DNA of 64,000 nt from Epiperipatus broadwayi (GCA_028023455.1 JAQFVV010006221.1:825001-889000), one strand, 5' to 3'. Counted from the stretch's first letter, positions 10,099 through 22,277 are shown. Notes: generated by a model not told the origin, from the sequence alone. Numbers and translations: made by a program.

Positions 10099-10369
10099 GA
10101 GTAGGCATTAGATAGGGATTTTATGCACAAGCCTTCTGGCATCCATTGATTACTCTGTTTAGCACAGCTGGCAATACTGTATGGAGAGTTTGCTCTGTTC
10201 ATCAACAATTAATGTGCTAGTATAGGAAATGTGATCATGTGATGCTATATTAATTATTCATACCCATAGACTATTCTTCATATATAAAAAGATATGTATA
10301 ACATTTTATTAGTAAAAATATACTGGTCTTTGCTTATATATATGCACATTAGTTTGAAAATTAAGTAAG

Positions 10370-10600
10370 TTTATCTCTGAAGAGAGCTAACTGCAAATTC
10401 TCCCTGGGTTCGAATTCTAATGGAGCCTGAAAGGGGAATGTGATGATGATGAACTAGTCTAAATTGCACCTAAATTTCTTCAGTGAATGTAGAGCTAGCA
10501 TGCTGAAGGCAGATGTGATCTTGGACTAAGCATTTCGTCATGCTAGCACTAGCATCCTATCTGAAGACTGTGTCCCACAGTAGTAAAATGCGCTCCCATT
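10370..10600 (+). repeat. SINE-like dispersed repeat, copy 1
   Basis: Shares an order of blocks with 15941-16176 and 25976-26220: (T)GAAGAGAG, CTCCCTGGGTTCGAATTC, (A)AATTGCACCTAAATTT, and a tail with GTAGTAAAATGCG. GGTTCGAATTC resembles a pol III B box, but I see no clear A box. It could be a tRNA-related SINE or another non-autonomous repeat. Confidence 0.5.
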
Positions 10601-12310
10601 TTCTCGGCGCATCTCTTGTTCTGTTACAATATATAGACTAACAATGAGTTATTTATAAATGTGTTAAATGTCACTAATAGAGACTTAGACCTAGTAAACA
10701 TAGTGATGGCAAACACATATGGAAGATAAAAGAATTCTATTACGTAATTTTATTTTTACTTACAATCAATATGATACACACAATAATAGACAGCTACAGC
10801 CATAGAAAAGGAAATGGAAACCTCATATACTAAACACCGGAAACTAAACCCAGTATAAAAGCAAACACAGTTCATTTCTGTCTTTTGTTATTTTTCAAAT
10901 GATATAAAAACAGTACGAAGCCAACTTTTGGTGTTCGATTGTTCAAATCCAAGAGAAAAGGATGACTCGAACATTCCAAATTATTTGTATAATCTTTGTA
11001 GCACAAAATTATAAGAAACTATAGTCAACATTTAAACAAAGAAAAGTTTGATTAATTTACGCAATTTGACAAAAGAACCAAATTAATTTTAAATTGATAT
11101 TTAAAAAAATAAAAACTGCATTATTATTCAAACATGGAGAAAAGAGAAGTAAAACATTCCTAGCATATATATATAAATGATGAAATAACTTTTTTCTTAT
11201 ATAATTTTTTAAATGTCAAATGATACATTAAGAAAGTCAATTTTTATGAACTGCTACACAATGTATTCCAGCTAAATTAGTATTGCCATAGGGCTGGATT
11301 GCTACAGTCCTACCATAGAAGCATGATGATTTAATTTACTTGCCTATACAATGTCTAAAGTAACATCAAAAGTCCTGAAATAAGCATCTAAATGGATCCA
11401 GAAGGAAAGCAACTGCAAAAAACTGAAACAACACTCAAGCATGTTGCTGTAGAATTCTTGCAGGTGAATGATTTACTGAAAGAAGATCCAAAGGGAAATA
11501 GACTATATCCATAAGAGACCTTATCACAAAACTCGTAGACTATAATCAAGATAAACTAATGAACATTTTGATTTATATGTTTTGTTTTTCATTTGTTTTC
11601 TAAAAATTCTAGTTTTATTTATCTCCATATTTGGTAGCATAAATGTGTTTAGAACTTGGAAGATTCCATTATTATTGAAAGCAAGAAAGTAAAAGTGGGG
11701 AAAATTTATTAAGTTAGACAAAATATTTTTTTTCATGTTAAATAGTTTAGGTCAGCTTTCCCTCCATAGTGATCATCACCACTATTTTGATATGGAATGA
11801 GGTAAGATTTTTTTTATACTATTCAATATTAAGCATATTCACTACTATAGGACAGAGTTTGTGTTTTATTTGTATTGTTAACCAACAATTATTTGTGTTT
11901 ATTTTTTTGGGTATGAATGATTAATCTTCTGCATGAATGCTCTTTCCTTTCAACTTTAGGGAATTATACCATACATAATGGGGGGAGGACCTCAAAGAAG
12001 ATGGAATGTCAATAACTGGAATTGAATGATGAGGCTATCATGGATATATTTATATAATATAAATTAGTCAGCTTCATGGTCAATTTGATAGAAAAAAATT
12101 TTATACTTTGCTTTGTAAATAATTAGTGCCTTGTTATGTACTTCTACCATGGGAAGGAATATTGTAATTCTTGAAAATAAAGGTTATACCTTTGAAAGCG
12201 CTAGAAGAAAACCGATAAAAGTTTGTCATTCATTTGATTTGATTTATTTATACATAGCTAAATTATACATATGTGTATTTTGATATGAACACAACTATTA
12301 GAGTTTTACA
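10601..12310. other. AT-rich DNA, no gene seen
   Basis: No exon-like or repeat-family signal. The minus frame 11524-11736 is AT-driven and has no domain. Confidence 0.5.
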
Positions 12311-12345
12311 AATAGTAATTATCATTATCATCATCATCATCATTA

Positions 12346-13086
12346 TCAACCATTATCAATCCACTGCAGAATGAAGGTCTCTCCAAGTTTAATCCATCTT
12401 CTCCGATCTTTAGCTTCTCTTCTCCACATCACCCCTACACATTTTCTTATTTCATCCATCCATCTTACATGTGGTCTCCTTCTGGGTCTTTTACAATCTC
12501 TTGGAATCCAGTTTAAAATTTCAATTGTCCATCTATTATCATCTCTTCTAGCAATATGTCCAGCCCAACTCCACTTCAATCTTTTAATTTTTTCAGTGAG
12601 GTCAGTAACACCTGTTTGTTCTCTTACCCATACATTGCGTTTTCGATCTCTTCTTGTTACTCCCAACATACATCTCTCCATACTTCTTTGAGTGGTCTGA
12701 AGTCTCTGTATTGATCTTCTATTAAGTGTCCAAGTCTCAGATCCATAAGTAAGAACTGGTAAAACACATTTGTTAAAAACCTTTCTTTTCAAACACATAG
12801 GCATATTTCCTTTTAATATCAAGTTATTTCTACCAAAAGCACTCCAACCAAGTTTAATTCTATGATTAATTTCCTCTATTATGTTTCCATCTGTATTAAT
12901 AATCTGACCAAGGTATTTGTAACTCTTAACTTCTTCTAATTCATCATAATCAATCTTTATTTTCATATTTTGAGCAAATCGATTATACATTACTTTAGTC
13001 TTTTTAACATTTATCTTTAGTCCTACTTTCATCTGATAACTCCTGCAACATTTCCTGCAGCTCGGAAGCATTATTTGCAAAAACAA
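12346..13086 (-). pseudogene. RTE LINE ORF, C-terminal part
   Basis: Carries the post-RT thumb and tail: KTKVM near the start, YKYLGQIINTDG, VLPVLTYGSETWTL and ERCMLGVTRRDRKRN, then the WAGHIARRDDNRWT block and an Arg/Lys-rich end. These are diagnostic of RTE-clade ORFs, often annotated in animals as craniofacial development protein 2-like. Its N-terminal end overlaps the RT frame in another phase, marking a frameshift near 13000-13090. Confidence 0.88.
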
Positions 13087-14284
13087 CTACATCATCTGCG
13101 AAATCTAAATGACTTAAATAATCTCCATTTACTTTCACTCCTTTAGTTTCCCATTTTAATCCACAAAATACTTCTTGCAGCACAGCTGTAAAAAGTTTTG
13201 GAGATATGGAGTCACCTTGTCTTACACCTTTCTCAATGTTGACTTTCCCAGTATCATTATGTAATCTAATTGTTGCTGTTGCATTTTTATAAATATTCTT
13301 TAAAATATGACAATATCCTGGATCTATACCTTGATGATCCAATGCTTTAATCACTGAAGAAATGTTTATAGAATCAAATGCCTTTTCATAATCTACAAAT
13401 CCAAAACATAATGACAACTCATATTCATTTGTCCTTTCTATAACTTCTCTCAATACTTGAATATGATCTACTGTACTAAAACCACTTTTAAATCCAGCTT
13501 GTTCTCTTGGTTGGTGAAAATCCAAGGTTCTCTGTAGACGAGTTGTAATTATCTTGGTAAAATTTTTATATAAAACTGATAAAAGGCTGATAGGTCTGTA
13601 ATTTCTAATATCTTCTTTATCACCTTTTTTAAATATTAATATTATTACTGCATTCTTCCAATCATCCGGTACATCTTTATCATTTAGACATTTGGTATAT
13701 AACTTTGCTAATATTTTTTCTGTTTCTTCACCTGCTTCTTTTAATATATCAATTATAATTCCATCATTACCTGGAGCCTTTCCTTTTTTCATACATTTAA
13801 TTGCATTTCTCACTTCTTCATTTAAAATTCTGGGCAATTCGGAAGATGTAATAGATATAGGAGGTACTTGTTCTTTATTACTATATAATTCTTGATAAAA
13901 ATCTTCTACCAATTTCATAATGTCATCCCTCTTTTTAGTAATAATTCCATCTTTTTTCCTTATTGCAGATATAAATTTCCTACCAATACCAAAATGTTGT
14001 TTTACATTCTTAAGACTTTTATTTTCTTTTACAGCTTTTCTTGCTAGTTCACAGTTATACTTTCTTATATCATTTTCAACTCTTTTCCGCACCATTTTAC
14101 AAAATTCGAGATATTCAATTCTTTTTAATGCATCATTCTTGCATATCTTCATATTCCTTCTTTTCTTCATAAGTTCTCTAGTCTCAGTAGAAATTTTATT
14201 AGTCAATTGCTGCTTTTTTCTACCAGCTATCTTTGTTGCAGTTTTTAAAAGTGTATCAGTTATTTTCATATTAATTTCATTCAA
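13004..14284 (-). pseudogene. RTE LINE ORF, reverse transcriptase part
   Basis: RT blocks in order: KAPGNDGI, a [12 protein letters not shown] block, [26 protein letters not shown] (catalytic Asp), [13 protein letters not shown] and [11 protein letters not shown] (catalytic DD, at about 13083-13103). All catalytic residues are present. The frame is separated from the endonuclease by the 124-bp duplication and from the tail by a shift. Confidence 0.92.
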
Positions 14285-14454
14285 ATCTGAATCATGTTCA
14301 AAATCTACTAATACTTGAAACCCATTTGTATTGCTGCTTTTTTCTACCAGCTATCTTTGTTGCAGTTTTTAAAAGTGTATCAGTTATTTTCATATTAATT
14401 TCATTCAAATCTGAATCATGTTCAAAATCTACTAATACTTGAAACCCATTTGTA
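14207..14454. repeat. 124-bp tandem duplication inside the LINE
   Basis: Bases 14207-14330 and 14331-14454 are essentially identical. The unit length is not a multiple of three, so the duplication shifts the frame between endonuclease and RT. The near identity suggests the duplication is younger than the insertion. Confidence 0.93.
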
Positions 14455-15419
14455 AGTTCTAATTTAAATTCATTAGAATGTTTCTGAAGATTAGGAATAT
14501 CAACTGTAAATATAGTTTTTCTTAATAATTTTTGTCTCTCTAGTTTTACATTAACATGTATCTTACCCCTTACTAATCGATGATCACTTCCTGTGTTAAA
14601 TTTATTAAGAACATTACAATCTTGAAATATGTATTTCCTGTTAGTCAAAATATAATCCAATTCTGCTGTACCTTCATTTGGATGCTTCCATGTCCATTTC
14701 CTTCTAACATTTTTCTCAAAAAAAGAATTCATAATATAAAGTTTTTCCTTCTCTGCAAACTCCACAAGTCTATGTCCTCTCTCATTTCTATTACCATAAC
14801 CAAAATTACCTACAACACTTTCATCTTTCATTTGTTTACCAATTCTAGCATTAAAATCTCCCATAACAATTTTAAAATGTTGTTTACTCTGATCAAAAGC
14901 CTTTTGTACATCCATATAAAAATCTTCTACTACTTCATCACTGTGAGAACTTGTTGGGGCATAAACCTGAATTATCTGCATTTGATATCTGCTATTAAGT
15001 TGTATAACTAATCTTGCTACTCTGTCTGATACACCATCAATCTCCACAATATTGTTCTTCCACTTTTTATTTATAATGAATCCTACTCCACTTGTATTTC
15101 CAATATTTGTGCCTTTATAATAGAGCATATGTCCACTTTTTAAATCAATTGTTTCTTCACCTTTTCTTCTAACTTCACAAAGTCCAATAATATCCCATTT
15201 AATATAAGAGAGTTCTTCTTCTAATTCTTGCAATCTTCCTTCACTTGAAAGTGATCTGCAGTTGTAAGTACCTAAATAAAAAGTCGTCATCAAATGGCAG
15301 CCTGGGTCCACCTCCAGGATATTCTTAGCACCCTCCGCCTTCGGCCACCAACCGCTGCCTTGGTTGGTGACTTTACAGCCTCCTGGGATTAAGGGCCATG
15401 CTTTATTTTTGTCTGTCAT
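14298..15419 (-). pseudogene. RTE LINE ORF, endonuclease part
   Basis: An APE-type endonuclease domain: GTYNCRSLSSEGRLQELEEE, then WDIIGLCEVRR (catalytic Glu), VGFIINKKW, QVYAPTSSHSD, VMGDFNARIG (catalytic Asp/Asn), AELDYIL and the final GSDHRLVRGKI (catalytic Asp-His). It would nick the target to start reverse transcription. The upstream MTDKNKAWPLIPGGCKV stretch looks like a leader. It ends early because of the duplication at 14207-14454. Confidence 0.92.
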
Positions 15420-15940
15420 AATTGTATAATTGGGAAAAATCTTTTATCATTTACACAAACATTCATTCTGCCTTATCAGGCACTGAGAAGAAAGACCATG
15501 GTGTTTCTTGATCTTAAACTCAGAGGTAAAAAGCCAATAAACTCACCATGCTGGCTAATGCGTGTTGGTGAGCAGCCCATCCATGTTCGTATACTATATG
15601 AATAAACATATAGTAATAACAGCTGAAACGACAAGAACGTATGGAGTGGACATTAGGAATTTGCCCTGCTCGGTTCCTTTAAGGCCTCCAAGAGAAATCA
15701 AAGGGTCTCCTTTCAGTTAATAGCAAACTCCTTTCTGCAGCCAATAGTAAATATATTAATTATTAAATTGGTATCTAGTTTATCAAAATATTTTACACCT
15801 TCGCTCATCAATTTATAACCATATATATATATATACCCCCCCCCACATTTTATTCTTATATAGTAATATAATTAATAATATGATTGGATGGATCTTTAAT
15901 TGCAACCTATATAGAGGTGCAATAATTGTTATTTAGTGTA

Positions 15941-16176
15941 AATTCACCCCTGAAGAGAGACGAAGGTAATTTTCTCCCTGAGTTTGAATACTGAGGCATA
16001 ATGGAATCTGAAAGAAGGATGAGGTATGGCTGAACTAGCCAAAATTGTATCTAAATTTAATGCATAAACTTAAAGCTATCCCATTGGAGATAGATATAAT
16101 TATGAATTAGGTACTTCATCCTGTCTGTCAGCATTTTACATGGAACCTAGGTCTGACTATAGTGAGATGCACCCCC
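15941..16176 (+). repeat. SINE-like dispersed repeat, copy 2
   Basis: Aligns by eye with 10370-10600: CCCCTGAAGAGAG, TCTCCCTGAGTTTGAATACTG, AAATTGTATCTAAATTTAAT and a TATAGTGAGATGC tail. The B-box-like motif is decayed. Confidence 0.5.
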
Positions 16177-16194
16177 CTCTTCTGGTGGAAAACC

Positions 16195-16267
16195 CTGACC
16201 ATTACATCTGGTGCAACCAATCATGGTGCACCTGACCATTACATCTGGTGCAGCCAATCATGGTGCA
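16195..16267 (+). repeat. About 36-bp tandem duplication
   Basis: Two copies of CTGACCATTACATCTGGTGC followed by CAATCATGGTGCA, with a third partial CTGACCATTAC near 16283. Confidence 0.8.
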
Positions 16268-16565
16268 CTGAATCAAAAACCCTGACCATTACTTTTGCCG
16301 GTCAGACTTTAGGGGAATGAAATAGCAGTTTCTAAGGAGGTCCAGCCATTGGATTGGTAAATCAATAAATAAATAAAAAAAATTTTTGGTAACTTTATTT
16401 ATCCTTATGGATTTACCTGAGTAGCAACCAATTAATACACTCAACCAAAAAAGGAAAACCTCATATGAAATATTGAATATAAATTAACTGATGAGAATGA
16501 AATGATAAACTGAGACTATAAATAAATAATTAACTAATAAACTAAATATAAAATAGGTGGGTTTG

Positions 16566-16800
16566 ATGAAGAAAAGGACAGGCTAAAATAAAGTAAGCAT
16601 TAGAGAAGTTAATATGTGCTAAATGGCTAGGAGTAGCAGAAGGTCCTATGACAAATATTTATTAGATGAAGAAAAGGAAAGGCTAAAATAAAGTAGGCAT
16701 TAAAAAGAACATGTACACAAGTAAAAAAATATATATAGAGAGAAGTTAATGTGCTAAATGGCTAGGAGTAGCAGAAGGTCCTATGACAAGTATTTATTAG
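16566..16800 (+). repeat. Imperfect tandem duplication
   Basis: The block GATGAAGAAAAGGA...GGCTAAAATAAAGTA followed by GTGCTAAATGGCTAGGAGTA and a TTTATTAG end occurs twice, with an insertion in the second copy. Confidence 0.75.
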
Positions 16801-19060
16801 TATCTAGAAAAAAACATAACTTTATACTTAACCATTAAAGAAAAATTTGATGACCAAATACTCCAAATGATAATGAGCAGTGTAAGAGCAGATATGAACA
16901 GTATGGAGACAAGTTTGAACAGTAACAGTATGAAAAAAGAGATGGATGGCATGAAGGAAGACATTGAAGCAGATATGAATAGTATGAAGAAAAACTTGAA
17001 AGCAGGTATAAGCAATATGAAATAAATGAAAGAAAGGGGGTAATAGCATGGCCAATATGAAGAACTTAAAAGCAAATAAATAATGTCAGGGCAGAACTAA
17101 AAATAGAAATAAAAATGTAGAAACTAGGCTGTCTACTGAAATGGAGTAATTGTCAATAAACCTAAACAGTGTTCAGAAAGACAATTCTGAAATGAAACAA
17201 GCACTTGGCAACCTGAGAAGTGAGATAGATGAGAAAGATGTGAAGTTCCAACAACAATTTGAGGAGTTGGTGCCTAGTTGAATATCAAATGCAATGAGGT
17301 ATAAAGGAGTTAGGAGACCCCTAGAGACCAGATGCCTTCAGACCAGGAAGTTGTAAGCTGAAGTCCAAATGCAATTCCAGGATGTACACGGAGGATGGAT
17401 CAACTCACTACACAACAGAGCATTGAGGTAGAGTCATGTAACAAAACACTAGACCCTGGATCATCATCTCAAACAACTTGAGGACATGGTAACCTCAGTA
17501 GAAACTGACATAAATCGTGGACAAAATGACTAGAGAAACTGATGGAAATGCAACTGAAATGTGCAATCAGATTGACAGCATGGATGAAGCCCTCAATCAA
17601 AGATTAGTGGTGATCGAATCTCAGCTGTTTCAAAGTATACTAGCCATTGGAGTGTGACAAGCCAAGATCAACCCAAGGAACCAGAATAGTAAATGGCACA
17701 GGAATCAACACAGAAATTGCCATCAAAGACTCAAATAAAATGAGTGATCAATGCCATGAATCTGAGACATACTCCCATTACAAAGTTTGCAAATATGATG
17801 ACAGCCATCAGAGCAGAATGATGTCAGCTCAATGGACACCCTCTATAGAAAACTGTCACAACCATCACATCAGTTTGGAAAGATCAGATGAAAATGATAT
17901 ATATGACCATCTTAAATGTCTGATGTGACATCTGAAATACCTTCACCATGTAGATGATCAAAGTAGGGGAAATTATTGGATCATGATTGTGAATATCACA
18001 CCACAAATCAGAAACAAAAAGGTTCAATTCCACAAGTTATGCAATACATATGAGCCCCTTCACATTCATTAAGCACATGAATACTGATGCTTAAGAAGCA
18101 AATATTGAGAATGGACCTCAAGCATTGTGACATGGAACTCATAAACTGGACCAAACCAAAGAGAACAAACCTAGATATAATATTAAAAAAAGAGAATAAC
18201 TGATGACATCATAAACACAAGAAAGAGATGTTCAAAAGCAAGTAGGGCATTGGTAGATGCACCTACATGAATTTATTAAACCACAGCTTATGGCCATTCG
18301 ACCAAATATATGGTAGAGGCCAACCAAGCAACCCAAGGCTAACATGAAAGCAATGCTATTCATCAACCCATGATTAAACATACTCAAAGTAACATGGAGA
18401 GTAATATATGAAAAGTATATAAGCAACTTAGGCTGACTAAAGGAACAAAAACAAGAGAAACACACCATTTCAAGATAGAGAAAGTTTTTGTGAAAACACC
18501 TCATCTCAACAAATAGCAGGAAAATAAATACCAAAAATTTCATCACACATGAAGAACCATTCACTATTGTGAAGCAATCAGATCTAAATAAGTTTCGGAT
18601 AGAATGTAGAAGGGGGAATTGAAGGAATATTTAACACCTGTATTTTGAAGCCACTTTTTGGTCAATCAGAATGACCACAGTACTAACTTACTTGACATAT
18701 GCAAGTGAAAAGATAGGAAATTGCTTTAGATAAAATTTAGGAAGAAAAGGAAGATGACATAAAAAATAGGGTCATTAATTTTGTGATGAGAATATACCCA
18801 GATAAGTACAAAAGCAACTACTGGGATACTTTAGAGCTAACCAAGATCTAGGAGTTGATTCATACAGAATAATGGACCCTCCAATATTTTGTTTAGCTAG
18901 ATGACATAAAAAATAGTCAATAATTTGTGATGAGAATATACTTTAGAGCCAATCGAGATCTAGGAGTTGATTCATACAAAATAATGGACCCTCCAATATT
19001 TTCTTTAGCTCTTAAAAATCCGGTAAGTTTCAAAAAGGAGCAGGATGAAGGCTAATAAGT
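16800..19060 (+). pseudogene. Decayed gypsy-like retroelement remnant A
   Basis: No intact frame. Short plus-strand stretches look like a coiled-coil gag (repeated Asp/Met/Asn/Ser/Lys heptad-like runs at about 16850-17010 and 17170-17270). Integrase C-terminal traces appear at about 18250-18590: TTAYGHSTKYMVEA, then HHFKIEKVFVKTPHLN and QENKYQKFHH. The same order, better preserved, occurs at 22290-24500, so both derive from one element. The frame at 17647-17928 is part of this remnant. No LTR boundary could be placed. Confidence 0.5.
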
Positions 19061-19530
19061 TTAACTATGTACCTTCTGCAATAGAGACACATTGCCAGTT
19101 GAGTTCGAACCATATAACCATTATATAAAAAAGAGACCCATATATAAATCTCGCTATAAAAAGTAGGAAAATATGAAGGAACTTAGATATAGTAAGGATA
19201 TAAAATGTCTACACTTTATAACCCTTTAAATAAATAAAAAAACAGACAATACAACGCTAAATTAGATATATTATAATGGTCAAAATGCCCCAGTCACTAG
19301 CTCATGGAGCAGCAAAGATAATATATATTTAATTTTAAAGAAATTAAGATAATAAAAAATAAGAATAAACCACTGCCAAATTAACAATACACAGAAACAT
19401 TTATTTCGCACATATACAAAATTTAGAATTATTTACTTTAGTACAATGTCTACTTTAGCATTTGATTTAATTTGCATTTTTACTTTTTATTTTATAAGTT
19501 TGCACAGATGGATTAATTTTTTTTATTAGT

Positions 19531-19780
19531 GTCAAGTATGGATAGACTACATAGATTGCATTTCGAAAAGAAAATATTCTATATCCCTTATTTAACCCTA
19601 GGCCAAAAGTTCACAGTCAAACTAACAACAATCTGTCTGATATATCAATGTATTCAATGCAACATGAATACAACAGCACAATACCATACTGTCAGGAAGG
19701 TATATCTGAATAGCATGATTATCTAGAAGAAATGTCTCATCCAGTACAGGAATACTTCGTCTGTCTGGCGAGAAGAACAT
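19531..19780 (+). repeat. Dispersed repeat pair, copy 1
   Basis: Clearly related to 60101-60305: GATAGACTACATAGATT, AAATATTCTAT, ATTTAACC(C)TAGG, CAATGTATTCAATG and CGAGAAGAACA occur in the same order. I do not recognise the family. Confidence 0.7.
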
Positions 19781-20260
19781 TTGGCTTTGGGATTATCCCG
19801 CTAAGAGTTATAATAATAAATCACACATCTTAATAGTAAATATATTAATACATATTACAGCATTTATTTAAGTAATTTTTTATCAATATTTTAAGTATTT
19901 AAAAAAAATTACCAACTTTCTGGATCAGATGGTCATCCGTGCAGGGTGAATTTGGTTTTTCCTAGATCTCTTCATCAGTGCAAAACCATAAGCCATCAAC
20001 AAATTATACTTTCAAGATTGAAGTTTATTATTTTAAAGAAGATGCCAATAAAATTTAATTTATTCAGAAAATATCGCAGCTTGACATCGTCTCTTTTAAA
20101 TTTATTTTTAAAATTCTGTGCTTGGGTCTCACACAAATTAAACCATGTATGTGTCGTAAGATAATTTCCAAGAGTCAGGATTCGGGATCAGCTTTTGTCT
20201 TACTAAGATAAAAGTGCTAAGTTAAGAAATTTAACAACAGAAAGCTAAACTTTCAAATTT

Positions 20261-20470
20261 ACAGGTGTAAACAAGCTAATGGACTTTTATGCCTCAAACC
20301 TAACTAGTAAGCAAATGCAATAGAGGGGTAAAATTTATTATAAAAAAATTTATAATGATTTAAAAATATAATTGCACTGTAACATATTGTCACAATTTGT
20401 ACTCGTATATATATGTGTGCCGATACATGTATTAGTTTTAAGATTTAACTTTAAAGAAGATGCAAGTAAA
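20261..20470 (+). repeat. Left terminal inverted repeat of Merlin
   Basis: Pairs with 22060-22277 in inverse orientation, including GCAAATGCAATAGAGGGGTA, an AT-rich middle and a GTGTGCCGATACATGTATTA block, with scattered differences. Confidence 0.88.
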
Positions 20471-20691
20471 ATTAATTGGTAATTTATTCCGAAAATATTG
20501 TAAAAACATTAAAGGTAATTGACCTGCTTTTCATTAATATTTAAAAAATAAAAAAACTGAAACATAATGGGTGTGTTCATGTGGTCATATGATTTGGAAA
20601 ATGGGTATAAAAGATGTTTCGATACAAAATCTTTGGTCTTTAGTAACCAAATTTCTTGTACTTTCAGAGACATATATCGAATCGGTGACCA

Positions 20692-21607
20692 TTGAATCTT
20701 TTAACCATGGCATTGAAGTCATTCTATTTTGATATAATTTCTAGTGAGAATCAGGATATTACCTTTCTGAAGGATAATAACCTTTTAAATGATGAAGACA
20801 GGAAGAGGCCATATGAAAAATGTGGTAATACCATGTTAGAGAAATGGAGGAAAAACCTTAAAGGAGAGTGGGTCACCACTATGAGATGTTCTACATGCTA
20901 TACTACTCAATCTATTCGTATAGGCAACCCATTTTTCCATTACATGGATGGCAGGGTTAATAGTAGATTAAGTGTGTCAGATTCTGGAACTAGTTTACTT
21001 TTTCATTTCAGATATGCAGACAAGAATGGCAGTGCAGATGTCCAGCAAATCATTAAACACAGTGGTAGATTGGTTCAATTTCTGCAGGCAAGTCTGTTCC
21101 TGAGCCATAAAAAAAAAGGACAATTAATTCAAATAGATGAGGCAAGATTTGCAGGCAGAAGAAAATATAAGGAAAGAATGCTAAGCAGTGATCAGTCATC
21201 TACTTCCACTGACAAATCCATAACTATAGGAGTTAGATTGCCACTACTTTACTGTTAAACATAGAGATAAAGCTACTTTGATACCCATAATTGACAGAGA
21301 ATATGAGGCTAGCTCTATCATTCATTCAGATGAGTGGCCAGCCTATTCAGACCTCAATGATAGAGAGTTTCAGCATTCAATTGTCAATCACAAAAAGAAC
21401 TATATGAATCTGGTGACAGGTGTAGATACACAGTCTATCGAATGGTCATGGCTGGAAGCGAAATATAAAATAAAAAAAATGAGAGGGACTTCACCGGATT
21501 TACTGCAGTCACATTTAGATGCAATCTGTTGGCTGATGAAGAAAAAGCGTCTTAATGATCAAGATTTGCTTATTGCATTTCTAAAAGATGCTAAAGATAC
21601 CTGCTGA
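20692..21607 (+). pseudogene. Merlin transposase (ISXO2/IS1595-like DDE), frameshifted
   Basis: Frame 1 (20692-21258) has an N-terminal zinc-ribbon-like part. The CSTC pair is present, but the first pair is reduced to YEKC, losing one Cys. A helix-turn-helix region follows, then the first catalytic Asp in LIQIDEARFAGRRKY. Frame 2 (21278-21607) has the second Asp in IIHSDEWPAY, the HKKNY/VTGVDTQSIEWSW block with the third acidic residue, and an ending YKIKKMRG...DAICWLMKKK. The IS1595-like transposase core cuts and pastes its own ends. A shift at about 21240-21280 removes the usual segment between the two frames. Likely inactive. Confidence 0.9.
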
Positions 21608-22059
21608 TGGTGAAAAGGTTAGTTTTTTTTATTTAGAAGTCAATATCTTTTACATTTGAAATACTCAACAAATTTTAATTTATTTATGTTTGTATTCTTT
21701 TTTTACTTTCTAGTGCATGTAGCCTATCATATCAACTGCCATCCAGTATTTTGAATGATCATTAATAAAATATTATATTCTTTAATCATATTTGCGTATT
21801 CACTTATTGTTGCTATGCAATTTTTTTAAAATGCACGTATATCTATATATATTGAAATGGTATTATCTATCATTCCATTTCACCTACTATGTATCGTAGT
21901 AGGCCTGTTTTCCAAATTCAAACCCATCCCAGTCCACGTATATAATCCTTTAATAATGTACTTTGATGTATAATAACGTATGTTTACGTGTATGTGCACA
22001 CATCTAACATGTTAATGTAATGTATTTTGATGCATAATAATGTATATTTACATGTCTTC

Positions 22060-22277
22060 TTTAAAGTGTTAAAACTTAAATCTTAAAAACTAATACATGT
22101 ATTGGCACACATTTATATACGAGTACAAATTGTGACGTGTAATATATTACAGTGCAGTTATATTTTTAAATCAATTAATTTATTATAAATTTTTTTATAA
22201 TAAATTTTACCCCTCTATTGCATTTGCTTACTAGTTAGGCTTGAGACATAAAAGTCCATTAGCTTGTTTACAGCTGT
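22060..22277 (-). repeat. Right terminal inverted repeat of Merlin
   Basis: Reverse complement of the left repeat. Ends TTAGCTTGTTTACAGCTGT before the target duplication. Confidence 0.88.

Larger units (their letters stand above)
8015..10245 (+). mobile_element. Retrozyme-like multimer: hammerhead array with internal inversion
   Basis: An array of about 420-455 bp units. Units left of about 8763 are antisense; from there to 10245 they are sense. The hammerhead motifs recur at 446 bp spacing on the minus side (8121, 8567) and at 421 and 455 bp on the plus side (9164, 9585, 10040). The 421-bp unit has a short deletion near 9292. The whole block is flanked by the 13-bp direct repeat TATATTAATTATT (8002-8014 and 10246-10258), so it entered as one insertion. 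The ends are not inverted copies of each other (left GATAAACAGAGC, right GATCATGTGATGC), which argues against a DNA transposon. No long open frame exists, so it must be mobilised in trans. It resembles metazoan small retrozymes: tandem non-coding repeats with type I hammerheads whose RNA is cut and circularised. That function is inferred here. Confidence 0.85.
12319..15742 (-). mobile_element. RTE-type LINE, nearly full length
   Basis: About 3.4 kb on the minus strand, the usual RTE length. It has an apurinic-type endonuclease, a reverse transcriptase and a basic C-terminal tail, and ends in a short (ATG/ATA)n microsatellite at 12319-12350 instead of a long poly(A), as RTE elements do. A possible 8-bp target duplication AATAGTAA is at 12311-12318 and 15743-15750. 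The single ORF is broken at least twice: by a 124-bp tandem duplication between endonuclease and RT, and by a shift near 13030. A 5'-truncated relative is at 58800-59437. Confidence 0.9.
20261..22277 (+). mobile_element. Merlin-superfamily DNA transposon, long inverted repeats
   Basis: A 2.0-kb element with terminal inverted repeats of about 210 bp (20261-20470 and 22060-22277). They begin ACAG(G/C)TGTAAACAAGC and continue through CTAATGGACTTTTATG. A 9-bp target duplication with one mismatch, TTCAAATTT (20252-20260) and TTTAAATTT (22278-22286), fits the 8-9 bp of Merlin. The only gene is an IS1016/ISXO2-type transposase in two frames. It sits between two related decayed retroelement remnants. 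Confidence 0.88.

Noticed and set aside
8015-10245. Regularly spaced direct repeats, CRISPR-like at first glance
   Set aside because: Units are about 450 bp with no short-repeat and unique-spacer pattern, and the genome is eukaryotic.
8015-10245. Interpretation as an ordinary foldback DNA transposon
   Set aside because: The two ends are not inverted copies of each other and the flanking duplications vary from about 7 to 14 bp across the family, which fits retrotransposition better.
13920-15011. Plus-strand frames of 132 and 143 codons rich in Phe/Ile/Leu
   Set aside because: Antisense shadows of the RTE LINE ORF. The hydrophobic look comes from Lys/Asn-rich coding on the other strand.
16797-17075. 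Minus-strand frames resembling transmembrane proteins
   Set aside because: Antisense of a Met/Lys/Asp-rich decayed gag-like coiled coil on the plus strand.
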